Of a DNA stretch of 64,000 nt, positions 16,344 to 23,919 are shown one piece after another. A program made the position numbers and the translations under genes. The notes under the pieces were generated by a model. That model did no database searches and was not told the DNA's origin. It saw nothing but the letters and a program-made list of their open reading frames with translations. Numbering within the stretch: the stretch's first letter is position 1; every line of letters begins with the position of its first letter. Source of the DNA: Streptomyces sp. DT2A-34 (GTDB lineage: Bacteria > Actinomycetota > Actinomycetes > Streptomycetales > Streptomycetaceae); the NCBI RefSeq assembly GCF_030499515.1, contig NZ_JASTWJ010000001.1, forward strand, positions 6,242,001 to 6,306,000. Reading direction: 5' to 3'.

Positions 16344-17637
16344 ATGAAGCTCGCCCCCAGACTCGCCGTACTGCTCACCGCCCTGGCCGTCACCGCCTGC
16401 GCCCCGCAGACCTCCGCCAACTCCTCCTCCGACAAGGACGAGAAGACCGGCACCCTGCGTGTCTGGCTCTTCCAGGAAGTCGGCAACAAGCCGAAGGAGA
16501 AGGTGGTCGACTCCGTCGTCACCGCCTTCGAGAAGGCCCACGAGGGCACCGAGGTCGACGTCGAGTACATCCCCGTCGAGACCCGCGCCCAGCGCGTGAA
16601 GGCCGCCTTCAACGACCCGGACTCCGCCCCCGACGTGATGGAGTACGGCAACACCGACACCGCCGGCTATGTCAAGGACGGCGGACTCCTCGACGTCACC
16701 GAGGAGTTCGGCGACTGGAGCGAGGCCAAGGACACCGACCCCACCGCCGAGCAGTCCGTCACCGTGGACGGCAGGATCTACGGGGCGCCCTTCTACGTCG
16801 GCGTCCGCGCCCTGTACTACCGCTCGGACGTCTTCGAGGAACTCGGCCTTGAAGTCCCGCAGAACATGGCCGAGTTGGCGATCACGGCCCGCAAGATCCG
16901 CGCCGCGAAGCCCGAGTTGTACGGGCTCGTGGTCGGCGGGGCGTACACGTACGGCGCGATGCCGTTCGTGTGGGCCAACGGCGGCGAGATCGCGGCCGAC
17001 AAGGGCGGCTCGTACACCTCGGCGATCGACAGCGCGGCCGCCCGGAAGGGCATCAAGGCCAACACCTCGCTCTTCACCGACGACAACTGTCCCGCCGCCA
17101 AGTGCGCGGGCATGGGCGGCAACGACACGGTCACCGCGTTCGCGGCCGGCAAGGCGGGCATGGCGATCGGCGGTGACTTCAGCCATACCGCCGTGGAGGC
17201 CGGGAAGGTGAAGGGCAAGTACGCGGTCGTGCCGTTGCCGGGGGGTGAAGGCGGGGTCCATTGCGCCGGCGTTCGCCGGGGGCAACAACATCGGGGTGCT
17301 CAAGAGCACGTCGCATCGGACGCTGGCCGTTGAGCTGATGGAGGAGCTGGCCTCGAAGAAGACGCAGGCTTCGATGTTCGAGGCGATGGGGTTCCTGCCG
17401 ACCTTCTCCGACGTCAGGCATCAGGTTGCGGCTGAGGAGCCGTATGTGAAGCCCTTCGCGGAGACCCTCGCTGCGGGGACCAGGTTCGTCCCTGCCTCGC
17501 CCGCGTGGGCGCAGATCGACTCGTCGCTGGTGCTGCCGACGATGTTCCAGGAGGTCATCAGCGGTAAGAAGGACGTGGCGGCGGCTTCGAAGGACGCGGC
17601 GAAGAAGATGGACGACGCGTTCGGCTCCGCCGGATGA
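16344..17637 (+). pseudogene. Sugar ABC transporter substrate-binding lipoprotein, frameshifted
   Basis: From ATG 16344 (GGAGGA upstream) the frame encodes a lipoprotein signal (MKLAPRLAVLLTALAVTAC, lipidated at C19) and an extracellular solute-binding protein of the maltose/N-acetylglucosamine type (LRVWLFQEVGNKPKEKVV; PDVMEYGNTD). At a run of six G (17240-17245) it shifts: the rest of the family fold (IAPAFAGGNNIGVLKSTSH to the C-terminus at 17637) continues in another frame. Removing one G restores a 430-residue protein of normal length. Either this is a real frameshift that inactivates the transporter, or a sequencing error in the homopolymer. Two permeases and a hexosaminidase follow, so the substrate is probably a chitin- or glycan-derived aminosugar. 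Confidence 0.85.
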
Positions 17638-17666
17638 CGGCGCCCCACAGCTCGGGGGCTGCGGAT

Positions 17667-17751
17667 CGTTTGCGGCTGCCGGTAGTTCGTGGCTTGTCGC
17701 GCCCACGCGGCGGTAGCCGCATATTCAGCACAGCCCCGCGCCCTTGGGGCG
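17667..17751. repeat. Dispersed palindromic repeat, family B (copy 1)
   Basis: About 85 bases with the core TTGTCGCGCCCACGCGGCGG, then TAGCCGCA and CCCCGCGCCC. The same element is at 34408-34492 and, reversed, at 56043-56170. Here it fills the gap between the binding-protein and permease genes of one operon; its right end contains the TTG used as the permease start. Confidence 0.85.
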
Positions 17752-18643
17752 TGGCGGCGCGGGGCGCCGGAAGGGTCCCGCGGCTCCCTGGCTCTACCTT
17801 GCCCCTGCCCTGATCGTCCTCGGCGGGCTGCTCGTCTACCCCATCTGTCAGCTCGGGCTGATCTCGCTCTTCCAGTACACCCAGGCGCAGGTCAGTGGCG
17901 GTGAACCGACCACCTTTCAGGGATTCGGGAACTACGCGGACCTGTTCTCGGACTCGCAGTTCTGGCAGGTGCTGGTCGCCACCGTCGTCTTCGCGGCAGC
18001 TTGCGTCGTCTCGACCCTCGCCGTCGGCTGTTCTCTCGCCGTACTACTCACACGCGTGCGGGCGCTGCCCCGGCTGGCGCTCATGCTGGCCGCGCTCGGG
18101 GCCTGGGCGACCCCCGCCATCACCGGGTCCACGGTGTGGCTGTTCCTGTTCGACCCGGACTTCGGGCCGGTGAACCGCGTCCTGGGCCTCGGCGACCACT
18201 CATGGACGTACGGGCGCTTCAGTGCCTTCTTCCTGGTCCTGCTCGAAGTGGTCTGGTGCTCCTTCCCGTTCGTGATGGTGACGGTGTACGCCGGCATCCG
18301 TGCCGTACCGGCGGAGGTGCTGGAGGCCGCCGCGCTGGACGGTGCCTCGCAGTGGCGGATCTGGCGGTCGGTGCTGGCGCCGATGCTGCGGCCGATCCTG
18401 GTGGTCGTCACCATCCAGTCCGTCATCTGGGACTTCAAGGTGTTCACGCAGATCTACGTCATGACGAACGGCGGCGGCATCGCGGGCCAGAACCTCGTCC
18501 TGAACGTGTACGCCTACCAAAAGGCATTCGCGTCCTCGCAGTACGGCCTGGGCTCGGCGATCGGTGTGGTGATGCTGCTGATCCTGCTGGCGGTGACGCT
18601 GGTGTATCTGCGGCTGTTGCGCAGGCAGGGGGAGGAACTGTGA
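17744..18643 (+). CDS. Sugar ABC transporter permease (MalF/UgpA type)
   Basis: A 299-residue inner-membrane permease with about six membrane segments and the EAA loop EVLEAAALDGASQWRIWRSVL (about residues 190-210) that contacts the ATPase. The only workable start is TTG 17744: the frame has a stop at 17714, and no ATG or GTG occurs before the first membrane helix. That TTG lies in the end of repeat family B, so the N-terminus appears to have been rebuilt by the repeat. No dedicated ATPase is present, which is normal for Streptomyces sugar importers sharing MsiK. The stop overlaps the next GTG. Confidence 0.85.
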   Translation: MGRGGAGRRKGPAAPWLYLAPALIVLGGLLVYPICQLGLISLFQYTQAQVSGGEPTTFQGFGNYADLFSDSQFWQVLVATVVFAAACVVSTLAVGCSLAVLLTRVRALPRLALMLAALGAWATPAITGSTVWLFLFDPDFGPVNRVLGLGDHSWTYGRFSAFFLVLLEVVWCSFPFVMVTVYAGIRAVPAEVLEAAALDGASQWRIWRSVLAPMLRPILVVVTIQSVIWDFKVFTQIYVMTNGGGIAGQNLVLNVYAYQKAFASSQYGLGSAIGVVMLLILLAVTLVYLRLLRRQGEEL

Positions 18644-19500
18644 GGTCCATGAGTTCCGCGAGGTCCGTGGGATTCGTACGGCGTCCCTGGCGGCTGTTCG
18701 CCGAGGCGTCCGCGCTGCTGATCGCCCTGGTGGTGGCCTTTCCGCTGTACTGGATGGTGCTCAGCGCCTTCAAACCCGCCGGGGAGATCGAGTCGAGCGA
18801 GCCGCGGCCCTGGACGCTCGCGCCTTCCCTGGATTCCTTCCGGCGGGTCTTCGAGCAGAACGAATTCGGCCGTTACTTCCTCAACAGCCTTGTCGTCGCG
18901 TGCACTGTGGTGATCGTCTCGGCGTTGATCGCGTTTCTCGCGGCGACCGCGGTGACACGATTCCGCTTCCGCTTCCGGACCACCTTGCTGATCATGTTTC
19001 TGGTGGCCCAGATGGTGCCGGTGGAGGCCCTGACGATCCCCCTGTTCTTCCTCATGCGGGACTTCGGCCAACTGAACACGCTCGGCGCGCTGATCCTGCC
19101 GCACATCGCCTTCTCGCTGCCCTTCGTGATCTGGATGCTGCGGGGGTTTGTGAAGGCGGTTCCCGAGGCCCTGGAGGAGGCCGCGTACATGGACGGGGCG
19201 AGCCGGTCGCGATTCCTGTGGCAGATCCTTTTCCCGCTCGTCTTCCCGGGGCTCGTGGCCACGAGCGTGTTTTCCTTCATCTCGGCCTGGAACGACTTCC
19301 TCTTCGCCAAGTCCTTCATCATCAGCGACACTTCGCAGTCGACCCTGCCGATGGCCCTGCTCGTCTTCTACAAGCCGGACGAGCCGGACTGGGGCGGGGT
19401 GATGGCGGCGTCCACGGTGATGACGATTCCGGTGCTGATCTTCTTCGTGCTCGTGCAGCGACGGCTGGTGTCGGGGCTGGGCGGAGCGGTAAAGGACTGA
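18640..19500 (+). CDS. Sugar ABC transporter permease (MalG/UgpE type)
   Basis: A 286-residue permease with about six membrane segments and the EAA motif EALEEAAYMDGASRSRFLWQI (about residues 180-200). GTG 18640 overlaps the upstream stop and has GGAGG five bases before it; ATG 18649 is a possible alternative. It pairs with the preceding permease to form the translocation channel. With the upstream binding protein frameshifted, the channel may be without its partner unless the shift is an artefact. The hexosaminidase gene starts two bases after the stop. Confidence 0.9.
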   Translation: MRSMSSARSVGFVRRPWRLFAEASALLIALVVAFPLYWMVLSAFKPAGEIESSEPRPWTLAPSLDSFRRVFEQNEFGRYFLNSLVVACTVVIVSALIAFLAATAVTRFRFRFRTTLLIMFLVAQMVPVEALTIPLFFLMRDFGQLNTLGALILPHIAFSLPFVIWMLRGFVKAVPEALEEAAYMDGASRSRFLWQILFPLVFPGLVATSVFSFISAWNDFLFAKSFIISDTSQSTLPMALLVFYKPDEPDWGGVMAASTVMTIPVLIFFVLVQRRLVSGLGGAVKD

Positions 19501-19501
19501 C

Positions 19502-21127
19502 GTGACTGAACTGACTCCAGCGCCCCGCAGCGTCGTCACCGGTTCCGGCGAAGTGCGGCTGACGGCGCACTCCCGGCTCTACGCCGGCACCGCGACGGAG
19601 GGCGTCGGTCATTGGCTGCGCACCGTCCTCCATCAGGCCACCGGCCTGCCGTTGCGCGAGGGGCGGGAGCTCGACGACACCGACGGCGATGGCATCGGGC
19701 TCCAGCTCGATCCCGGGCTCGGCCCCGAGGAGTACCGCCTCGTCAGCGACTGGAGCGGCGTCCTCATCGAGGGCGGCAGCGCGGCCGGCGTCTTCTGGGG
19801 CGCCCAGACACTGCGGCAGCTCCTCGGCCCCGACGCGTACCGCAGGGCGCCGATCGGCCGCGACCGCGGCTGGACCGTGCCGCACGTCACGATCGAGGAC
19901 AGCCCCCGCTTCCGCTGGCGCGGCCTCATGCTCGACGTCGCCCGGCACTTCATGCCCAAGGACGGTGTCCTGCGTTACCTGGACCTCCTGGCCGCCCACA
20001 AACTCAACGTCTTCCACTTCCACCTGACGGACGACCAGGGCTGGCGCATCGAGATCAGGAAGTACCCCCGGCTCACCGAGGTCGGCTCCTGGCGGGCGCG
20101 CACGAAATTCGGCCACCGGGCCTCCCCGCTGTGGGACGAGAAGCCGCACGGTGGCCACTACACGCAGGACGACATCCGCGAGATCGTCGCCTACGCCGCC
20201 GAGCGGCATATCACCGTCGTCCCCGAAATCGACGTACCCGGCCACTCGCAGGCCGCCATCGCCGCGTACCCGGAACTCGGCAACACCGACGTCATCGACA
20301 CCTCCACGCTCTTGGTCTGGGACACCTGGGGGATCAATCCGAACGTACTCGCCCCCACTGACAACACCCTGCGCTTCTACGAGGGGGTGTTCGAGGAAGT
20401 CCTGGAGCTGTTCCCCTCGGAGTTCATTCATGTCGGGGGTGACGAATGCCTCAAGGACCAGTGGCGGCGGTCGGGCACCGCGCAGGAGCGCATCAGGGAA
20501 CTCGGGTTGAAGGACGAGGACGAGCTCCAGGCGTGGTTCATCGGCCACTTCGACACCTGGCTCGCCGCGCGCGGGCGGCGGCTGATCGGCTGGGACGAGA
20601 TCCTGGAGGGCGGGCTCGCCCCGGGCGCGGCGGTGTCCTCCTGGCGCGGGTACGCGGGCGGCATCGCGGCGGCCCGCGCCGGCCACGACGTCGTCATGTG
20701 CCCCGAGCAGCAGGTGTATCTGGACCACCGGCAGGACGAGGGCGCGGACGAGCCGGTCCCCATCGGCTACGTCCGCACCCTGGAGGACGTCTATCGGTTC
20801 GAGCCCGTTCCCGCGGAGTTGACGCCGGACGAGGCCCGGCACGTGCTCGGGACGCAGGCCAACGTGTGGACCGAGGTGATGGAGGACCACGCGCGCGTGG
20901 ACTACCAGACCTTCCCGCGCCTGGCCGCGTTCGCCGAGGTCGCCTGGAGCCGCCTGCCGGCCCCGGCGGAACGGGACTTCGCCGACTTCGAGCGGCGGAT
21001 GGCCGCCCACTACCGGCGACTTGACGCCCTGGGAGTCGCGTACCGGCCGCCGACGGGACCGCGGCCGTGGCAGCGGCGCCCCGGTGTGCTCGGCCGTCCG
21101 ATCGACGGCCCGCCCCCGAACAGGTAA
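19502..21127 (+). CDS. Beta-N-acetylhexosaminidase, glycoside hydrolase family 20
   Basis: A 541-residue GH20 enzyme removing terminal GlcNAc/GalNAc from glycans or chitooligosaccharides by substrate-assisted catalysis. An N-terminal GH20b-like domain (about residues 10-135) precedes the TIM barrel, which shows RGLMLDVARHFMP, FHFHLTDDQGWRIEI, and the catalytic pair D314-E315 in HVGGDE. The binding-site tryptophans are plausible in the last third (NVWTEVMEDHARVDY). No signal peptide is visible, so it probably acts in the cytoplasm on imported disaccharides, which fits its place as last gene of the aminosugar ABC operon. GTG 19502 follows the permease stop by one base. Confidence 0.93.
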   Translation: MTELTPAPRSVVTGSGEVRLTAHSRLYAGTATEGVGHWLRTVLHQATGLPLREGRELDDTDGDGIGLQLDPGLGPEEYRLVSDWSGVLIEGGSAAGVFWGAQTLRQLLGPDAYRRAPIGRDRGWTVPHVTIEDSPRFRWRGLMLDVARHFMPKDGVLRYLDLLAAHKLNVFHFHLTDDQGWRIEIRKYPRLTEVGSWRARTKFGHRASPLWDEKPHGGHYTQDDIREIVAYAAERHITVVPEIDVPGHSQAAIAAYPELGNTDVIDTSTLLVWDTWGINPNVLAPTDNTLRFYEGVFEEVLELFPSEFIHVGGDECLKDQWRRSGTAQERIRELGLKDEDELQAWFIGHFDTWLAARGRRLIGWDEILEGGLAPGAAVSSWRGYAGGIAAARAGHDVVMCPEQQVYLDHRQDEGADEPVPIGYVRTLEDVYRFEPVPAELTPDEARHVLGTQANVWTEVMEDHARVDYQTFPRLAAFAEVAWSRLPAPAERDFADFERRMAAHYRRLDALGVAYRPPTGPRPWQRRPGVLGRPIDGPPPNR

Positions 21128-21352
21128 TGGAAAAAACCGGCACAGTGTCACCGAAGAGTGTCAATCGGTATGCACCGGTGATGGGGTGCGAAAACGGACC
21201 ATCTGCCCGGTGAGGTGGGCGAATGCCTCCTAGCGGACCCCTGTCTTCGGGTCCTGCGAAGATGTGCCAGAGTTGCCACGTCCGCCCTGTCAGCACGTAC
21301 CGTACGGCAGCACAGGTGGGACCAGGTGGGGCAGCGGGAAGGGGCAGCCGGT

Positions 21353-22246
21353 TTGACCACGCACACACCGCAGGCGGCGCAGGCCGTCACGCTGCCCACG
21401 ACGCTGGACGAGGCCGTGGCGGCACTCGCCGACACGCCCGCCGCCGTGCCCGTGGCGGGCGGCACCGACCTCATGGCCGCAGTCAACTCCGGGCAGCTCA
21501 GGCCCGCCGCCCTCGTCGGCCTCGGCCGGATCAGCGAGATCCGTGGCTGGCAGTACCAGGACGGCCACGCCCTGCTGGGTGCCGGACTCACGCACGCGCG
21601 GATGGGCCGCCCCGACTTCGCCGCCCTGATCCCGGCGCTCGCGGCCGCCGCGCGCGCGGCCGGCCCGCCGCAGATCCGCAACGCGGGCACCCTCGGCGGC
21701 AACATCGCCTCGGCGTCCCCGACCGGTGACGCGCTGCCGGTCCTCGCCGCCCTCGAAGCGACCCTGATCATCGCGGGCCCGGGCGGAGCCCGCCGGGAGA
21801 TCCCGGTGTCGCACCTGCTGGCCGGCATGGAGATGCTGCGCGCCGGCGAACTCATCGGCTACGTGCGCGTGCCGCTGCTGCACGCCCCGCAGGTCTTCCT
21901 CAAGGCCACCGGCCGCACCGGACCGGGGCGCGCGATGGCGTCCGTCGCCGTCGTCCTCGACCCCGCCCGGCGCGGGGTCAGGTGCGCCGTGGGCGCCATA
22001 GCGCCGATGGCGCTCAGGCCGCTGGAGGCCGAGCAGTGGGTCGCCCAGCTGATCGACTGGGACAACAACCGCGCGATCGTCCCCGAGGCGCTGAGCGCCT
22101 TCGGGGAGTACGTCGCCGCGGCCTGCATCCCCGACCCGGTCCCGGCCGAGGACGGCTCCGTGACCCAGCATCCGCCCGCCGTACTGCACCTGCGGCGCAC
22201 CGTCGCCGCGCTGGCCCGACGAGCACTGGGGAGGGCACTGTCATGA
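21353..22246 (+). CDS. FAD-binding subunit of a xanthine dehydrogenase-family oxidoreductase (CoxM/XdhB-like)
   Basis: A 297-residue subunit with the FAD-binding signature PVAGGTDLMAAVNSG (about residues 30-45) and the second flavin motif IRNAGTLGGNIASASPTGDALPVLAALEA (about 105-135). In this family it passes electrons from the iron-sulfur clusters to NAD or another acceptor through FAD. The start is taken as TTG 21353, which has GAAGGGG upstream; GTG 21326 in frame is possible. The stop overlaps the ATG of the iron-sulfur subunit in ATGA, so the three subunits form one operon. The C-terminal CODH-type domain appears complete. Confidence 0.88.
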   Translation: MTTHTPQAAQAVTLPTTLDEAVAALADTPAAVPVAGGTDLMAAVNSGQLRPAALVGLGRISEIRGWQYQDGHALLGAGLTHARMGRPDFAALIPALAAAARAAGPPQIRNAGTLGGNIASASPTGDALPVLAALEATLIIAGPGGARREIPVSHLLAGMEMLRAGELIGYVRVPLLHAPQVFLKATGRTGPGRAMASVAVVLDPARRGVRCAVGAIAPMALRPLEAEQWVAQLIDWDNNRAIVPEALSAFGEYVAAACIPDPVPAEDGSVTQHPPAVLHLRRTVAALARRALGRALS

Positions 22247-23919
22247 CCGACGACCAGCACGGAGAGGGCACGCCCCAGGGCGGGAGCCGCTGGGACCCGT
22301 TGCCCCAGGGTGACTACGACGACGGTGCCACCGCCTTCGTCAAACTCCCCGAAGGGGGCATCGACGCCCTCCTGGCCTCCTCCGACAGTCCGCTCGCGGC
22401 GCCCGGCCACGGGTACGTGCCGCCGCAGATAACGGTCGCGCCGGGCCCGGCCGAGGGCACCGACCCCGCGGCCCCCGGTGCCTGGCCGGTCGCGGGAGCG
22501 CCCGTCGAGGGCGCCCAGTGGCCCGATCCGAACGCCGCCCCGCAGGACGCGGGCACCGGCCAGTTCACGTACAACCCCGGGGCCACCCAGCAGTGGAACT
22601 TCTCGGAGACCGCGACAGGCCAGGAGGCGGCTCCCGCACCTGGTCAGGACGTCACCGGGCAGTGGTCGATCCCCGTCGCCGGCGGTGATCTCCCGGACGA
22701 GTCGGGCGAGTTCACCACGTCGTCGCTCGTCGAGCAGTGGGGCGGAACGCCTCCGGCCACACTGCCTGGCGGCGCGCCCGCACCCTGGGCGACCCAGGCG
22801 ACCGGGCAGCCGTGGGGGCAGCAGGCCGAGGCCGCGGCGGCGACCGACGAGGCGCTCGGAGCCGCTCCGGCGACGGGAGAGCTGACGGGAGCCGGGCACG
22901 CGCCCGGGCACCCGGGACAGCCCGGGACGCACGCCGGCGACCAGCACGCCGTACACACCACCGACCACCCCGGCGAGCAGCCCGGCCCGGACCCGCACGC
23001 GCGCGTGGAGCCCGGTTCCGGCGCGCACGCTCCCGGGGAGCCGACCGCGTCCGAGCCGTCGGCCGAGACCGCCTCGGAAGCCTCCCAGGGCGCTCCTGAG
23101 CCCGACGAGGCCGCCACGGACGCCCAAGGCGCCCCAGAGGCCGCCGAGGGCCCCGCAGAGGCCTCCGCCGAGCCCGCCGCGACCCAGGGCGGAGACACCG
23201 ACCCGCAGGCCGCCGAGGACCCAGCGCAGGCAGCCGCCTCCGACGACGTACCGGCACCCCACGGCGAGGAACACCCCCTCGCCTCCTACGTCCTGCGCGT
23301 CAACGGCGCCGACCGGCCCGTCTCCGACGCCTGGATCGGCGAATCGCTGCTCTACGTGCTGCGCGAGCGGCTCGGGCTCGCGGGCGCCAAGGACGGCTGC
23401 TCGCAGGGCGAGTGCGGGGCGTGCAACGTGCAGGTCGACGGGCGGCTCGTCGCGTCCTGCCTGGTGCCCGCCGTGACCGCCGCCGGCAGCGAGGTCCGTA
23501 CGGTCGAGGGCCTGGCCGTCGACGGTCAGCCCTCGGACGTGCAGCGGGCGCTCGCGCGATGCGGCGCCGTGCAGTGCGGCTTCTGCGTGCCGGGCATGGC
23601 GATGACCGTGCACGACCTGCTGGAGGGCAACCCGGCGCCGACCGAGCTGGAGGCCCGCCAGGCGCTGTGCGGCAACCTGTGCCGCTGCTCCGGCTACCGG
23701 GGCGTCCTGGAGGCCGTCAAGGAGGTCGTCGCCGAGCGCGAGGCGCACACGGCGGCCGACGACGGCGAACAGGACGGCGACGAGCCGCGTATCCCTCACC
23801 AGGCGGGCCCGGGGGCCGGCGGGGTCAACCCGTCGGCGTTCGAGGCACCCGGAGCGATGAACCCGGGGCCTGCGCGGCCGCATGACCAGGCGTACGGACA
23901 GGACGGAGGCCAGGCGTGA
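22243..23919 (+). CDS. 2Fe-2S subunit of a xanthine dehydrogenase-family oxidoreductase with a ~345-residue disordered N-terminal extension
   Basis: A 558-residue protein; family members usually have 150-200. Residues ~348-505 are a normal two-cluster domain: plant-type cluster C386, C391, C394 and C406, and the second cluster C445, C448, C480 and C482 (QCGFCVPG, NLCRCSGY). The first ~345 residues are low-complexity Pro/Ala/Gly/Glu/Thr with recurring GQ, PG and EA steps and almost no hydrophobic core, so probably disordered and acidic. A further Pro/Gly/Gln-rich tail follows the domain. Start at ATG 22243 is fixed by the ATGA overlap with the FAD subunit. The extension may tether or space the enzyme, but nothing in the sequence identifies a partner. 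Confidence 0.9.
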   Translation: MTDDQHGEGTPQGGSRWDPLPQGDYDDGATAFVKLPEGGIDALLASSDSPLAAPGHGYVPPQITVAPGPAEGTDPAAPGAWPVAGAPVEGAQWPDPNAAPQDAGTGQFTYNPGATQQWNFSETATGQEAAPAPGQDVTGQWSIPVAGGDLPDESGEFTTSSLVEQWGGTPPATLPGGAPAPWATQATGQPWGQQAEAAAATDEALGAAPATGELTGAGHAPGHPGQPGTHAGDQHAVHTTDHPGEQPGPDPHARVEPGSGAHAPGEPTASEPSAETASEASQGAPEPDEAATDAQGAPEAAEGPAEASAEPAATQGGDTDPQAAEDPAQAAASDDVPAPHGEEHPLASYVLRVNGADRPVSDAWIGESLLYVLRERLGLAGAKDGCSQGECGACNVQVDGRLVASCLVPAVTAAGSEVRTVEGLAVDGQPSDVQRALARCGAVQCGFCVPGMAMTVHDLLEGNPAPTELEARQALCGNLCRCSGYRGVLEAVKEVVAEREAHTAADDGEQDGDEPRIPHQAGPGAGGVNPSAFEAPGAMNPGPARPHDQAYGQDGGQA

